Positions 54,408-64,000 of a stretch of 64,000 nt of DNA are shown in pieces (the stretch's first letter is position 1; each line of letters begins with the position of its first letter). Source of the stretch: Ruminococcaceae bacterium R-25 (GTDB lineage: Bacteria > Bacillota > Clostridia > Saccharofermentanales > Saccharofermentanaceae). The stretch spans positions 1,054,001-1,118,000 of the forward strand of contig QGFZ01000001.1 in NCBI GenBank assembly GCA_003149065.1, in the 5' to 3' direction. The position numbers were made by a program, and so were the translations under genes. Below the pieces are notes generated by a model that was given only the letters and a program-made list of their open reading frames with translations, was not told the DNA's origin and searched no databases.

Positions 54408-56510
54408 TTATTTTACGCTGAAGAGCAAGTCACCGTAAGAAGGAAGCGGCCAGCATTCCTTGGATACGTATGTCTCTGCTTCGTCTGCTGCCTTACGGAT
54501 GTCGTTCATCGCAGGGATGACTGTATCCTTGATGAAGGCACTCTCTGCTATGATGTCAGCTTCTCCGTTAGCACCTTCGATTGCTTTTTCGAGAGCATTA
54601 GCGCCGGCATAAACCTTATCAGCGAGGTCTGAGAGTTTAACGATGATGTCACCCTCATAGCTGCATGCTGCTGAAGGAGCAACTGCCTTCTTTGCGGAAA
54701 CGCTTCCGGCGAGCTTGTTCTCGTAGCACTCGATTGCAGGAAGGATCATGCGTCTGCTCATCTCGAGCATTGTGTTAGCTTCGATCAAGACTGACTTGCT
54801 GTAGTTTTCGAGCATGATGTCAACTCTGGACTTGAGCTCTGCCTCTGTGAAGACCTTGTGTGATGTGAGCATCTTTACGTTCTTCTCGTCGAGAAGATGA
54901 GGCATACAGTCAGGTGTTGTCTTATAGTTGGAAAGACCTCTTACCTCTGTTGCTTCCTTGACCCATGCATCGTCGTAACCGTTGCCGTTGAAGAGGATTC
55001 TCTTGTGATCCTTGATCGTCTTCTTGATCATGTCGTGAAGTGCTGTCTCGAAATCTTCTGCGCCTTCAAGTCTGTCTGCATAGATCTTCAAGGACTCTGC
55101 AACAGCTGAGTTGAGCATCATGTTAGCGCAAGCGATGCTGTTGGAAGAACCAAGGCTTCTGAACTCGAACTTGTTGCCTGTGAAAGCGAAAGGTGAAGTT
55201 CTGTTACGGTCTGTTGTATCACGAGCAAATCTGGGTAATACGTCAACACCGAGCTTCATGATCTTCTTCTCAGCGCCCTCATAAGGTGTGTCATTCTCGA
55301 TTGCATCGAGGATAGCTGTGAGCTCATCACCGAGGAAGATAGAGATGATTGCCGGCGGAGCCTCGTTAGCACCAAGTCTGTGGTCATTGCCTGCTGTAGC
55401 AACTGAGAGACGGAGGAGATCCTGATAATCGTCGACTGCCTTGATTACTGCGCAGAGGAAGAGCAGGAACTGAGCGTTCTCATAAGGTGTTGCACCTGGG
55501 CTTAAGAGGTTGATGCCTGTATCTGTAGCCATTGACCAGTTGTTGTGCTTACCTGATCCGTTAACGCCTGCGAAAGGCTTTTCATGGAGCAAGCAGACCA
55601 AACCGTGACGGGCTGCAACCTTCTGCATGATCTCCATCATGAGCTGGTTCTGGTCAGTAGCGATATTTGTTGAAGAATAGATAGGAGCGAGCTCGTGCTG
55701 AGCGGGAGCAACTTCGTTATGCTCTGTCTTAGCGAGGATACCGAGCTTCCAGAGTTCCTGGTTAAGATCGTTCATGAACTCCTGAACCTTGGGCTTGATA
55801 ACGCCGAAGTAATGGTCGTCCATCTCCTGTCCCTTAGGAGCCTTGGCACCGAAGAGTGTTCTTCCTGTGTACTTGATGTCAGGACGCTTGTCATACATTT
55901 CCTTTGTGATGAGGAAGTATTCCTGCTCAGGACCTACTGATGTATGAACATACTTAGCATCTTCGTTTCCGAAAAGCTTCAAGATACGGAGAGCCTGCTT
56001 ATTAAGAGCTTCCATAGAACGGAGCAAAGGTGTCTTCTTGTCGAGTGCTTCGCCTGTGTAAGAGCAGAAAGCTGTAGGGATGCAAAGTGTCTTATCCTTG
56101 ATGAATGCATAAGATGTAGGATCCCATGCTGTATATCCTCTTGCCTCGAAAGTAGCTCTGATGCCGCCTGTCGGGAATGAAGAAGCGTCAGGCTCGCCCT
56201 GGATAAGGTTCTTGCCGGAGAATGCCATGATGACGCCGCCGTCAGGAGAAGGCTCGATGAATGAATCGTGCTTCTCAGCTGTTACGCCTGTAAGAGGCTG
56301 GAACCAATGTGTGAAGTGTGTAGCACCCTTTGAAAGTGCCCAGTCACGCATTGCTGCAGCTACTTGCTCTGCTACATCTGTATCAAGCTTAGCGCCTTCA
56401 TCGATTGTCTTCTTGAGTGAATTGTAGACCTTGTCGGATAAAACCGCTCTCATCACTCTGTCGTCGAATACGTTCTCACCGAACATTTCCGGAACTGTTT
56501 TTGTTGACAT
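54408..56510 (-). CDS. glnN: Glutamine synthetase type III
   Basis: 700 residues, the typical size of [14 protein letters not shown] (glutamate-binding loop, near 195), [17 protein letters not shown] (ATP and ammonia site, near 305), [16 protein letters not shown] (near 445) are diagnostic. It assimilates ammonia into glutamine. It lies 40 bp after gltD, giving a complete GS-GOGAT operon. GGAGG ribosome site. Confidence 0.95.
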   Translation of the reverse strand: MSTKTVPEMFGENVFDDRVMRAVLSDKVYNSLKKTIDEGAKLDTDVAEQVAAAMRDWALSKGATHFTHWFQPLTGVTAEKHDSFIEPSPDGGVIMAFSGKNLIQGEPDASSFPTGGIRATFEARGYTAWDPTSYAFIKDKTLCIPTAFCSYTGEALDKKTPLLRSMEALNKQALRILKLFGNEDAKYVHTSVGPEQEYFLITKEMYDKRPDIKYTGRTLFGAKAPKGQEMDDHYFGVIKPKVQEFMNDLNQELWKLGILAKTEHNEVAPAQHELAPIYSSTNIATDQNQLMMEIMQKVAARHGLVCLLHEKPFAGVNGSGKHNNWSMATDTGINLLSPGATPYENAQFLLFLCAVIKAVDDYQDLLRLSVATAGNDHRLGANEAPPAIISIFLGDELTAILDAIENDTPYEGAEKKIMKLGVDVLPRFARDTTDRNRTSPFAFTGNKFEFRSLGSSNSIACANMMLNSAVAESLKIYADRLEGAEDFETALHDMIKKTIKDHKRILFNGNGYDDAWVKEATEVRGLSNYKTTPDCMPHLLDEKNVKMLTSHKVFTEAELKSRVDIMLENYSKSVLIEANTMLEMSRRMILPAIECYENKLAGSVSAKKAVAPSAACSYEGDIIVKLSDLADKVYAGANALEKAIEGANGEADIIAESAFIKDTVIPAMNDIRKAADEAETYVSKECWPLPSYGDLLFSVK

Positions 56511-56550
56511 ATGTATATCCTCCTAAAATTTATTAACTGTTTTACCGGCT

Positions 56551-58017
56551 TCATACGAGCGGGGAATAACCCATCAGGTATTTATCCATTTCCGCTGCGC
56601 AGTGCCTTCCTTCTGCTATTGCCCACACTACGAGCGACTGTCCTCTATGCATGTCTCCTGCCGTGAACACCTTCGGTATCGAAGTTTTATACTGTTCAGG
56701 TTCTGTCTTTACTGTTCCTCTCTGCGTAAGCTCGACATTGCTTTCTTTCGCAATATAGTCTTCAGCTCCGACAAAGCCTGCGGCGATGATCAGGAGATCG
56801 CACTTAATTGTCTGTTCACTGCCCTCGATCTCAACCAGCTTTCTGTCTTCGAACTTGACCTTGACTGTCTTGATCTCTTTGAGCTTTCCCTTTGAAGCAA
56901 TGAGTTCTTTTACGGTAGTCTCATATATTCTCGGGTCGTGACCGAATACCTTGATCGCTTCCTGTTGACCGTAGTCAGTCTTTTCGACCTTCGGCCACTC
57001 AGGCCACGGGTTACTCGGTAATCTCTCGACAGGGGGCCTTGACATCATTTCCAATTGGGTGATGCTCTTGCATCCTTGTCTTATGCATGTACCGACGCAA
57101 TCGTTTCCGGTATCACCGCCTCCGACAACTACTACGTTCTTGTCCTTGGCACTTATCGTCCACTTTCCGGCTTTTCCTGCGAGGAGGTCCTTTGTAGCGG
57201 ACTTAAGGAAATCAACTGCCAGGTGCATATCCTTACAATCTTCGGAACCCTTTGCAGTGATCGTTCTTGCTTTCTTTGAACCGCAGCAGAGAGCGACCGC
57301 ATCGAATTCTTCTGTTATCTTTTCGAAAGAAGCTCCGTTGCCTACATCAATACCAGTCTTGAAGACAACGCCTTCTTCTTCCATGAGCTTTCTTCTTCGC
57401 TCGATAACGCTCTTGTCAAGTTTCATGTTCGGAATGCCGTACATCAGTAAGCCTCCGATCTGGTCTTCTCTCTCGAAAACCGTTACCTCATGACCTCTGT
57501 GGTTTAACTGGTCTGCGACTGCAAGTCCTGCAGGGCCTGCGCCGATTACTGCGACCTTCTTACCGGATCTGGTCTTCGGGATCCTGGGTTTCATGTATCC
57601 CAGCTCATATCCCTTTTCTATGAGGAAGAGCTCGTTATCGTGAATAGTAACTGCTCCTGAATTTATTCCGTTGATGCATGCCTTTTCACAAAGTGCGGGA
57701 CAAACCCTTCCTGTGAATTCAGGGAAGTTCGAAGTCTTCAAAAGTCTTCCCAATGCTGCTTCGTAATGTCCTTTGTATATCTCGTCGTTCCACTCGGGGA
57801 TAACGTTATGTAAGGGACATCCCGTTACCATGCCCTTAAGGCAGATGGCCGACTGGCACATAGGTACGCCGCAATCCATGCATCTTGCTGCCTGGCAGCG
57901 TCTTTCTTCTTCATTTAAATGGTTGTGGAATTCTTCAAAGCCTGTGATTCTCTTCTCTTCTGTTACCCAAGAATCTTCGTGCCTGTCGTATTCCAAAAAT
58001 CCTGTAGCTTTACCCAT
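56551..58017 (-). CDS. gltD: Glutamate synthase small subunit
   Basis: 488 residues. N-terminal 4Fe-4S domain with CQAARCMDCGVPMCQ and CPALCEKACINGIN, then FAD (VAVIGAGPAGLAVADQL, near 148) and NADPH (VVVVGGGDTGNDCVGT, near 285) Rossmann domains. It passes electrons from NAD(P)H to the large subunit. It lies 15 bp after gltB. Confidence 0.95.
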   Translation of the reverse strand: MGKATGFLEYDRHEDSWVTEEKRITGFEEFHNHLNEEERRCQAARCMDCGVPMCQSAICLKGMVTGCPLHNVIPEWNDEIYKGHYEAALGRLLKTSNFPEFTGRVCPALCEKACINGINSGAVTIHDNELFLIEKGYELGYMKPRIPKTRSGKKVAVIGAGPAGLAVADQLNHRGHEVTVFEREDQIGGLLMYGIPNMKLDKSVIERRRKLMEEEGVVFKTGIDVGNGASFEKITEEFDAVALCCGSKKARTITAKGSEDCKDMHLAVDFLKSATKDLLAGKAGKWTISAKDKNVVVVGGGDTGNDCVGTCIRQGCKSITQLEMMSRPPVERLPSNPWPEWPKVEKTDYGQQEAIKVFGHDPRIYETTVKELIASKGKLKEIKTVKVKFEDRKLVEIEGSEQTIKCDLLIIAAGFVGAEDYIAKESNVELTQRGTVKTEPEQYKTSIPKVFTAGDMHRGQSLVVWAIAEGRHCAAEMDKYLMGYSPLV

Positions 58018-58032
58018 AAGATCCTCCTGATA

Positions 58033-61000
58033 TCAAGCACCGACTTTAGTGAATTCTTTGAATGCTTCGTAGACTGCCTGTTCACGTGCAATACCTTGTT
58101 CTTCGTACTTGGCGATCAAGGTCAGCATGTGACGGTAATCTGTCGGGATGATCTTCTTAAAGCTTCCAACATACTTGTCGAAATCTTGAAGTATTGCCTT
58201 CGCTTTTGAAGATCCTGTTGCCTGCTCATAATCTTGAAGGATCGTTTTGAGCTCATTCTTATCTGCGTCTTCTGTGATCTCGCTCATCTCTACCAAAGCT
58301 TTGTTGATCTTTGTATAGAGTGTGTGATGTTCATCCAATACGTACGCCATACCGCCGCTCATACCTGCTGCGAAGTTCTTTCCTACTTCGCCGAGGATTA
58401 CGGCCTTACCGCCTGTCATGTATTCCAGGCCGTGGTCACCGGTACCTTCGCATACGCCCGTAGCGCCTGAGTTTCTGATCATGAATCTCTCACCAGCTAC
58501 GCCGCAGACGTATGCTGTACCATTTGTTGCACCGTAAAGTGCGACGTTTCCGATGATGACATTCTTTGAAGGATCAAATCCGGAATTCTCATTAGGCTTG
58601 ATGATGAGCTTGCCGCCGGATAATCCTTTTCCGAATCCGTCATTCGCATCACCTGTGAGCTTTAATGTCAGGCCCTTCGGAATGAATGCACCGAAGCTCT
58701 GGCCGCCGCCGCCCGTAAGTTCTACGATGACGCTGTCATCTGCCAACTCTGTTCCATATTCGGCTGTGATCTCCGAACCTAAGATAGTTCCTACTGCTCT
58801 GTCGGTACTCGATACCTTAACGTCAGTAATCTTGATGGATCCTTTCTTAAGGCCTTTCGCGAGTTCAGGGAGGAATACTCTCTCGTCGATCGTCTTTTCG
58901 AGCTCGAAGTCGAATACATGGTCAGGCTCGAAATGGCGTACTTCGGAATCCGCATAAGACGGATCTATAATCTGCGCGAGAGAGACCATCTCGGCTCTCT
59001 TTGTTATCTGCTTGTCCTTAACCTTGAGGAGATCGGATCTTCCGACCATCTCGTCGACTGTTCTGAAACCAAGCTCTGCCATGATCTCTCTTAACTCTTC
59101 TGCGATGAAGAGCATGAAGTTCATAACGTGCTCGGGCTTACCCTTAAATCTCTTTCTTAATTCCTCGTTCTGGCATGCGATACCAAACGGGCATGTATCC
59201 TTGTTGCAGACTCTCATCATCATGCATCCCATGGATACCAGAGGTGCTGTAGCAAAACCGAATTCCTCAGCGCCTAAGAGTGCTGCGATAGCAACATCTC
59301 TGCCACTCATGAGCTTACCGTCCGTCTCGACTGCAACTCTTCCTCTAAGGCCGCTCTCGATCAACGCATGGTGTGTCTCAGCAAGACCTAATTCCCAAGG
59401 AAGACCTGCGTTGTGGATGGAGCTTGCAGGAGCTGCACCTGTACCGCCGTCGTAACCTGAGATCAGGATTACCTGTGCGCCTGCCTTAGCAACGCCGCAT
59501 GCGATAGTACCAACGCCTGCTTCGGATACGAGCTTTACGGAAATCCTTGCTTTTCTGTTTGCATTCTTCAAATCGTAGATGAGCTGTGCCAAGTCTTCGA
59601 TCGAATAGATATCGTGATGAGGCGGAGGTGAGATAAGAGCAACACCGGGTGTTGAATATCTTCTCTCAGCGATCCAGGGATAGACTTTCTTTCCGGGGAG
59701 ATGTCCGCCTTCACCGGGCTTAGCACCCTGAGCCATCTTGATCTGGATCTCTTCAGCGCTGTTTAAGTATTCGCTTGTAACACCGAATCTGCCTGATGCG
59801 ACCTGCTTGATCTTGGAGTTCTTCTCTGTGCCGAATCTCTCGGGTGACTCACCGCCCTCACCTGTATTGGACTTGCCGCCCAGGCGGTTCATTGCGATTG
59901 CCATGCACTCGTGTGCTTCCTTTGAGATAGAACCGTAAGACATAGCGCCGGTCTTAAATCTCTTAACGATCTCTGAAGCAGGTTCAACTTCCTCGAGCGG
60001 GATAGAATTGCCTGTCTTCTTGAATGCGAGGAGACCTCTTAATGTATGGGGCTTCTCATTATCTACGATTGCCGTATATTCCTTGAAGAGTTCGTAAGAA
60101 CCTTCTCTTACTGCCTTCTGGAGGGCAACGATCGTCTTGGGGTTATACAGATGATCTTCCTTGTCATCACCGCTTCTCAAGTTATGGAAGCCTGTGCTGT
60201 CCAAAGTCTCATCGTTTTCGAGTCCCATGGGATCGAAAGCCTTGTCGTGTCTGAAAAGGATTCCTTCTGAGATCTCTTCCAAACCGATACCGCCTACGCG
60301 GCTTACGATACCTGTGAAGTACTTATCTACTACTTCTTTGCAGATACCGACTGCTTCGAAGATCTTTGCGGACTGGTAAGACTGCAGTGTGGAAATACCC
60401 ATCTTTGCGGATGTCTTAACGATACCGTGAAGGATTGCGTAGTTATAGTCATCGATTGCAGTATGGTAATCCTTATCGAGGATTCCCTTGTCGATCATCT
60501 CAGCGATGCACTCATGTGCAAGGTAAGGATTAATCGCACGTGCACCGAAGCCAAGGAGCGTTGCCATCTGGTGTACATCTCTGGGCTCGCCGCTCTCGAT
60601 GATGAGGGAAACTGCCGTTCTCTTTCTTGTCTGGACCAGATGCTGCTCTACTGCGGATACTGCGAGGAGCGAAGGGATTGCAACGTGGTTCTCATCGATG
60701 CCTCTATCAGAGAGAACGATGATGTTGGCGCCCTTTGCACATGTTCTGTCTACAGTGATAAGGAGCTGGTCCAAAGCCTTCTCGAGCGATGTGTTCTTAT
60801 AGTAAAGAATAGATACAGTAGCTGTCTTAAAGCCCGGCTGGTTCAAAGACTTGATCTTAACCAAGTCAACGCCAGTAAGGATCGGGTTATTTACTTCAAG
60901 CACTCTGCAGTTGCCGCTCTTTTCTTCCAGGAGGTTACCGTCTGAGCCGATATAAACCGTTGTATCTGTAACGATCTCTTCTCTGATAGAGTCGATCGGC

Positions 61001-62574
61001 GGGTTTGTAACCTGTGCGAAGAGCTGCTTGAAGAATGAGAACAGAAGCTGGTGCTTTTCTGAGAGAACTGCGAGAGGGATATCCGTACCCATTGAAGCTG
61101 TTGCCTCAACCTTGTTCGTAGCCATCGGCAGGATCTCATTCTTAACGTCTTCGAAAGTATAACCGAATACTTTATAGAGCTTATTTCTCATCTCCTGTGT
61201 ATGAACCGGGATCTTCTTATTGGGGATCTTGAGTTCAGAAAGATGCAGGAGATTTAATGCGAGCCACTCACCATAAGGGTGCTTTTCAGAATAGTACTTC
61301 TTGCACTCTTCGTCAGATACGAGCTTACCCTTTTCCGTATCGATCAAGAGGATACGGCCGGGCTGCAGTCTGGACTTCTTTACGATGTGCTCAGGCTCGA
61401 TATCCAGTACGCCTACCTCTGATGAGAGGATAAGTCTGTTATCGTCTGTGATGTAATATCTGGAAGGTCTTAAGCCGTTACGGTCGAGTGTAGCGCCTGC
61501 GATAACACCGTCTGTGAAAAGGATAGCTGCAGGACCGTCCCAGGGTTCCATCATGGTTGCATAGTAATGATAGAAATCTTTCTTTTCCTGCTCCATGTAA
61601 GAATCGTTCTTCCAGGGCTCAGGGATCATCATCATGACTGCCAGAGGAAGCGGGATTCCGTTCATCATGAAGAACTCTAACGTGTTGTCGAGCATCGCAG
61701 AGTCAGAACCCGTCTTATGGATGATCGGGAAGATCTTATCTACATCGTTCTCGATCGAAGGGCTGTACAATGTCTCTTCACGGGCGAGCATTCTGTCGAA
61801 GTTACCTCTGATCGTGTTGATCTCACCGTTGTGAGCGATCATTCTGTAAGGATGTGCTCTCTCCCATGAAGGTGTTGTATTTGTTGAGAATCTTGAGTGG
61901 ACCATTGCGATAGCTGTCTCATAGTCCTTGCTCTGGAGATCCTCATAGAACTTACGGAGCTGTCCTACGAGGAACATGCCCTTATATACGATAGTTCTTG
62001 AAGATAAAGAAGTGATATATGTATCGTCCGTGCTCTGCTCGAACTCTCTTCTTGCAACATAGAGCATACGGTCGAAAGCAAGACCCTTTTCGCAGTCAGC
62101 AGGTCTTTCAACGAAACACTGCATGATGACGGGCATTGCATCTCTTGCGACCTTGCCAAGGATATCAGGATTTGTGGGAACTTCTCTCCAGCCCATGACC
62201 TTAAGGCCGTTCTTTTCTGTGATCACCTTAAACATGCGCATTGCGAGAGTGCGCTTTTTTGTATCCTGGGGAAGGAAGAACATGCCGATACCGTAGTCGC
62301 CCTCGTCCTTTACTTCGATGCCTGCTTCTTTTGCAGCGGGCTTAAAGAACTTGTGAGAGATCTGGACTAAGATTCCGACACCGTCGCCTACCTCACCGGT
62401 AGCGTCCTTACCTGCTCTGTGCTCTAACTTTTCAACAATGGATAATGCATCGTCTAAAGTGCGGTATTCTTTTTTGCCATCGATGTTTACGACTAAACCG
62501 ATACCGCATGCATCATGCTCTTCCTGCATTGCCTGATAGCATTCTTTTACATACTTTTCTTCGTAAGGTCTCAT
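58033..62574 (-). CDS. gltB: Glutamate synthase large subunit
   Basis: 1513 residues from the ATG at 62574 (GGAGG 5 bp upstream). A 22-residue propeptide precedes the glutaminase nucleophile Cys23 (DACGIG), which becomes the N-terminus. The glutaminase domain (to about 430), the central domain, the FMN/Fe-S synthase domain (MSYGSISKEAH, SVKLVSEAGVG, GYDGGTGAAP; Cys cluster CMMMRVCNKDTCPFGIACQ) and a C-terminal beta-helix follow. It makes glutamate from 2-oxoglutarate and glutamine. Divergent from a LysR gene that probably regulates it. Confidence 0.95.
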   Translation of the reverse strand: MRPYEEKYVKECYQAMQEEHDACGIGLVVNIDGKKEYRTLDDALSIVEKLEHRAGKDATGEVGDGVGILVQISHKFFKPAAKEAGIEVKDEGDYGIGMFFLPQDTKKRTLAMRMFKVITEKNGLKVMGWREVPTNPDILGKVARDAMPVIMQCFVERPADCEKGLAFDRMLYVARREFEQSTDDTYITSLSSRTIVYKGMFLVGQLRKFYEDLQSKDYETAIAMVHSRFSTNTTPSWERAHPYRMIAHNGEINTIRGNFDRMLAREETLYSPSIENDVDKIFPIIHKTGSDSAMLDNTLEFFMMNGIPLPLAVMMMIPEPWKNDSYMEQEKKDFYHYYATMMEPWDGPAAILFTDGVIAGATLDRNGLRPSRYYITDDNRLILSSEVGVLDIEPEHIVKKSRLQPGRILLIDTEKGKLVSDEECKKYYSEKHPYGEWLALNLLHLSELKIPNKKIPVHTQEMRNKLYKVFGYTFEDVKNEILPMATNKVEATASMGTDIPLAVLSEKHQLLFSFFKQLFAQVTNPPIDSIREEIVTDTTVYIGSDGNLLEEKSGNCRVLEVNNPILTGVDLVKIKSLNQPGFKTATVSILYYKNTSLEKALDQLLITVDRTCAKGANIIVLSDRGIDENHVAIPSLLAVSAVEQHLVQTRKRTAVSLIIESGEPRDVHQMATLLGFGARAINPYLAHECIAEMIDKGILDKDYHTAIDDYNYAILHGIVKTSAKMGISTLQSYQSAKIFEAVGICKEVVDKYFTGIVSRVGGIGLEEISEGILFRHDKAFDPMGLENDETLDSTGFHNLRSGDDKEDHLYNPKTIVALQKAVREGSYELFKEYTAIVDNEKPHTLRGLLAFKKTGNSIPLEEVEPASEIVKRFKTGAMSYGSISKEAHECMAIAMNRLGGKSNTGEGGESPERFGTEKNSKIKQVASGRFGVTSEYLNSAEEIQIKMAQGAKPGEGGHLPGKKVYPWIAERRYSTPGVALISPPPHHDIYSIEDLAQLIYDLKNANRKARISVKLVSEAGVGTIACGVAKAGAQVILISGYDGGTGAAPASSIHNAGLPWELGLAETHHALIESGLRGRVAVETDGKLMSGRDVAIAALLGAEEFGFATAPLVSMGCMMMRVCNKDTCPFGIACQNEELRKRFKGKPEHVMNFMLFIAEELREIMAELGFRTVDEMVGRSDLLKVKDKQITKRAEMVSLAQIIDPSYADSEVRHFEPDHVFDFELEKTIDERVFLPELAKGLKKGSIKITDVKVSSTDRAVGTILGSEITAEYGTELADDSVIVELTGGGGQSFGAFIPKGLTLKLTGDANDGFGKGLSGGKLIIKPNENSGFDPSKNVIIGNVALYGATNGTAYVCGVAGERFMIRNSGATGVCEGTGDHGLEYMTGGKAVILGEVGKNFAAGMSGGMAYVLDEHHTLYTKINKALVEMSEITEDADKNELKTILQDYEQATGSSKAKAILQDFDKYVGSFKKIIPTDYRHMLTLIAKYEEQGIAREQAVYEAFKEFTKVGA

Positions 62575-62626
62575 ATTCTCCTCCCAATCACCTGAGTCCA
62601 TTTCATCCACCACCGGAGCTCAAGTT

Positions 62627-62769
62627 TGAAATCATACTCAAAAGATATTGATATTTGTTTTCAATGCGTTTAAACTATCGTTGTATGATTTCAAGGCATA
62701 TTCTATCGTTATGACCGCAAGAAATAAAATACATATCATTTTCGTATAACAATACCTTTTGAGTATGAT
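62627..62769. promoter_or_regulatory. Dyad boxes in the gltB-lysR divergent promoter region
   Basis: ATCATACTCAAAAGATATT (62631-62649) is the reverse complement, with one mismatch, of AATACCTTTTGAGTATGAT (62751-62769). GTATGATTTCA at 62683-62693 is the exact reverse complement of TGAAATCATAC at 62627-62637. So three related GTATGAT-type sites lie in 143 bp, a layout common for GltC-like LysR regulators. As DNA this would allow loop formation. Confidence 0.6.
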
Positions 62770-62790
62770 AGAAAAGCGGAGGTAAAAACA

Positions 62791-63675
62791 ATGGATCTAC
62801 GTCAAATACGTTATTTCTTAACAGTCGCAGAAGAACGTAATATTACGCGCGCAGCAGAGCGTCTGCACTTATCCCAGCCCCCGCTCTCGAGAGCCTTAAT
62901 GGATCTTGAAGAAGAATTGGGATGCACACTTATCGTAAGAGGCAAGCGTCATGTTACCTTAACACCCGAAGGCCTCGCGTTAAAGCGCCGTGGCGAACAG
63001 ATACTTGCTCTTGCAGATATCGCGAAAACAGAGATAACCGATGTAAAGAAAGGCTTAAGCGGCACGCTTTACTTAGGACACGTTGACAGTAACGGTCCTT
63101 CTCTAGCAGCAGAATGGATATCTTCTTTTAAGAAAGAATATCCTAACGTTACTTATAACCTCTGGTGCGGCACCGTGGACGATCTCACATACAGAATGAA
63201 GTCCGGCCTTTTGGAGCTTGCTATAACGATGACTCCGCTCAATACAGAGCAGCTTGACGGCATCACGGTTTACAGCGATTCATGGGCAGCGATAATCCCG
63301 GGTTCGCACCCTCTTGCTAAAGCTAAGAAGCAGACAGTATCACTTAAAGATTTAGTTGATACGGACCTCATCATATCCTCACGTCATTCAAGAGAAGAAG
63401 AGATCCGTTCATGGTTCGAACCCACAGGAAAGGAACCGAGATTCATAGTTAAGACAGCGCACTCATCGAACGCTTCAAAGCTCGTTGACCAGAATATCGG
63501 AATAGCGATCTTCCCTGCCTCCGTTGCAAAGAATATCTCAGCCGATTCAAACGTTGTAGTTAAGAAGATCGTTCCTGAAGTTGACGTTGACTATATCCTG
63601 TCATGGGATAAGGAAAAGATCCCGAGCGCTTTAGCATCGAAGTTTATCGATCACGTAAGGAATCTCTATTCTTGA
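62791..63675 (+). CDS. LysR-family regulator, GltC-like
   Basis: 294 residues. HTH (NITRAAERLHLSQPPLSRAL, about 17-36) and LysR effector domain. Divergent to the gltB operon, with shared dyads in the promoter region. GltC-type regulators activate gltAB and sense 2-oxoglutarate and glutamate; this assignment is by position. The gene ends overlapping the convergent partial gene by 10 bp. AGGAGG-like site GGAGG upstream of ATG. Confidence 0.87.
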   Translation: MDLRQIRYFLTVAEERNITRAAERLHLSQPPLSRALMDLEEELGCTLIVRGKRHVTLTPEGLALKRRGEQILALADIAKTEITDVKKGLSGTLYLGHVDSNGPSLAAEWISSFKKEYPNVTYNLWCGTVDDLTYRMKSGLLELAITMTPLNTEQLDGITVYSDSWAAIIPGSHPLAKAKKQTVSLKDLVDTDLIISSRHSREEEIRSWFEPTGKEPRFIVKTAHSSNASKLVDQNIGIAIFPASVAKNISADSNVVVKKIVPEVDVDYILSWDKEKIPSALASKFIDHVRNLYS

Positions 63676-64000
63676 TCAGATTTGTGTAATTTCGCAATCA
63701 CATATTTATATTCGTCTGCATAAAAGCAGTCGAAGTATTTATGGAAATCGTAGGATATTTCAGACTTTTTCTCCGACTTGGGATTAAAAGCCTGATACGA
63801 TGCTTTGACGTTTTGCGGAAACTCTGTTTTCTGGGAATACGGGAACCAGGCTACTTCACAAGACTTCTGTTCTTCATAGTCTTTCCAGTAAGATTTCAGA
63901 TAATCTTCAAAAGCTTTTTCGTCATTAAAGCATTTACTCTCAGGATCACTAAGCCAGACGCTAACAGTCTTTTCGTTCTCATTGGCACTTACAGAACAGC
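63666..64000 (-). CDS. Uncharacterised, probably secreted protein (partial)
   Basis: The N-terminus lies outside the window. The visible 111 residues begin CSVSANENEKTVSVWLSDPE and end KLHKSDQE. The start of this segment at a Cys followed by a polar stretch may be the mature end of a lipoprotein or secreted protein. Aromatic- and charge-rich (YWKDYEEQ, YADEYKYV), with Cys at 24, 49 and 92 of the visible part. No family recognised. It overlaps the lysR stop region by 10 bp, convergent. Confidence 0.55.
   Translation of the reverse strand, partial: CSVSANENEKTVSVWLSDPESKCFNDEKAFEDYLKSYWKDYEEQKSCEVAWFPYSQKTEFPQNVKASYQAFNPKSEKKSEISYDFHKYFDCFYADEYKYVIAKLHKSDQE

Overview
The window looks like a chromosome segment of an anaerobic, low-to-mid GC Clostridia-type Firmicute. 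The evidence is a FeoA-FeoA-FeoB set, type III glutamine synthetase, DUF3793 with flavodoxin, BlaI/M56 and PadR/CPBP pairs, ECF transporter parts and strong AGGAGG ribosome sites. The genus is not resolvable by eye. No rRNA, tRNA, prophage, insertion sequence or CRISPR array was seen.

Region 1 (1-21 kb) is a sulfur-scavenging block. A nitrogenase-like operon (order D-K-H-B, 6233 to 1250, minus strand) continues into a MetNI-like importer that runs off the left edge. It resembles methylthio-alkane reductase (Mar), not N2-fixing nitrogenase: the P-cluster cysteines and one cofactor cysteine are present, but the residues equivalent to nitrogenase Gln191, His195 and His442 are not. Upstream are a LysR regulator, an SDR oxidoreductase and an O-acetylhomoserine sulfhydrylase (metY), which could turn released methanethiol into methionine. 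Then come a second LysR, an operon coupling a sulfonate-type importer to an FtsX/MacB-type ABC pair and DUF4418, a GNAT gene broken by an amber codon, a second metY and a serine acetyltransferase (cysE). The first metY and cysE each have a cysteine-rich leader peptide followed by an intrinsic terminator and a competing antiterminator pairing; the cysE leader has five consecutive Cys codons. The mar and metY promoters share an inverted repeat, ACCTA-N9-TAGGT.

Region 2 (21-27 kb) holds a TraX-like protein, a transglutaminase-like lipoprotein, another lipoprotein, a DtxR/MntR-type metalloregulator, enolase, phosphoglycerate mutase, flavodoxin and DUF3793. A promoter, structured RNA and terminator without a recognisable gene lie at about 27.54-27.73 kb.

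Region 3 (27.7-46.6 kb) looks like an iron regulon. Seven copies of an RTTAG-N6-CTAAY palindrome lie upstream of DUF3793-flavodoxin, of an 11-gene operon of largely unknown function (36645 to 27750), of an ECF transporter plus two exporter-type ABC half-transporters (43135 to 36826), and of feoA-feoA-feoB. The DtxR-type protein at 24 kb is the obvious candidate regulator.

Region 4 (46.8-64 kb) has a second transglutaminase-like lipoprotein, a BlaI plus M56 sensor-protease pair whose protease carries a C-terminal alpha/beta-hydrolase-like domain, two divergent sugar-type permeases without ATPase or binding protein, a tandem 52-bp repeat tract, pyrG, and a nitrogen-assimilation operon (gltB-gltD-glnN) divergent from a LysR regulator. 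A truncated, probably secreted protein lies at the right edge.
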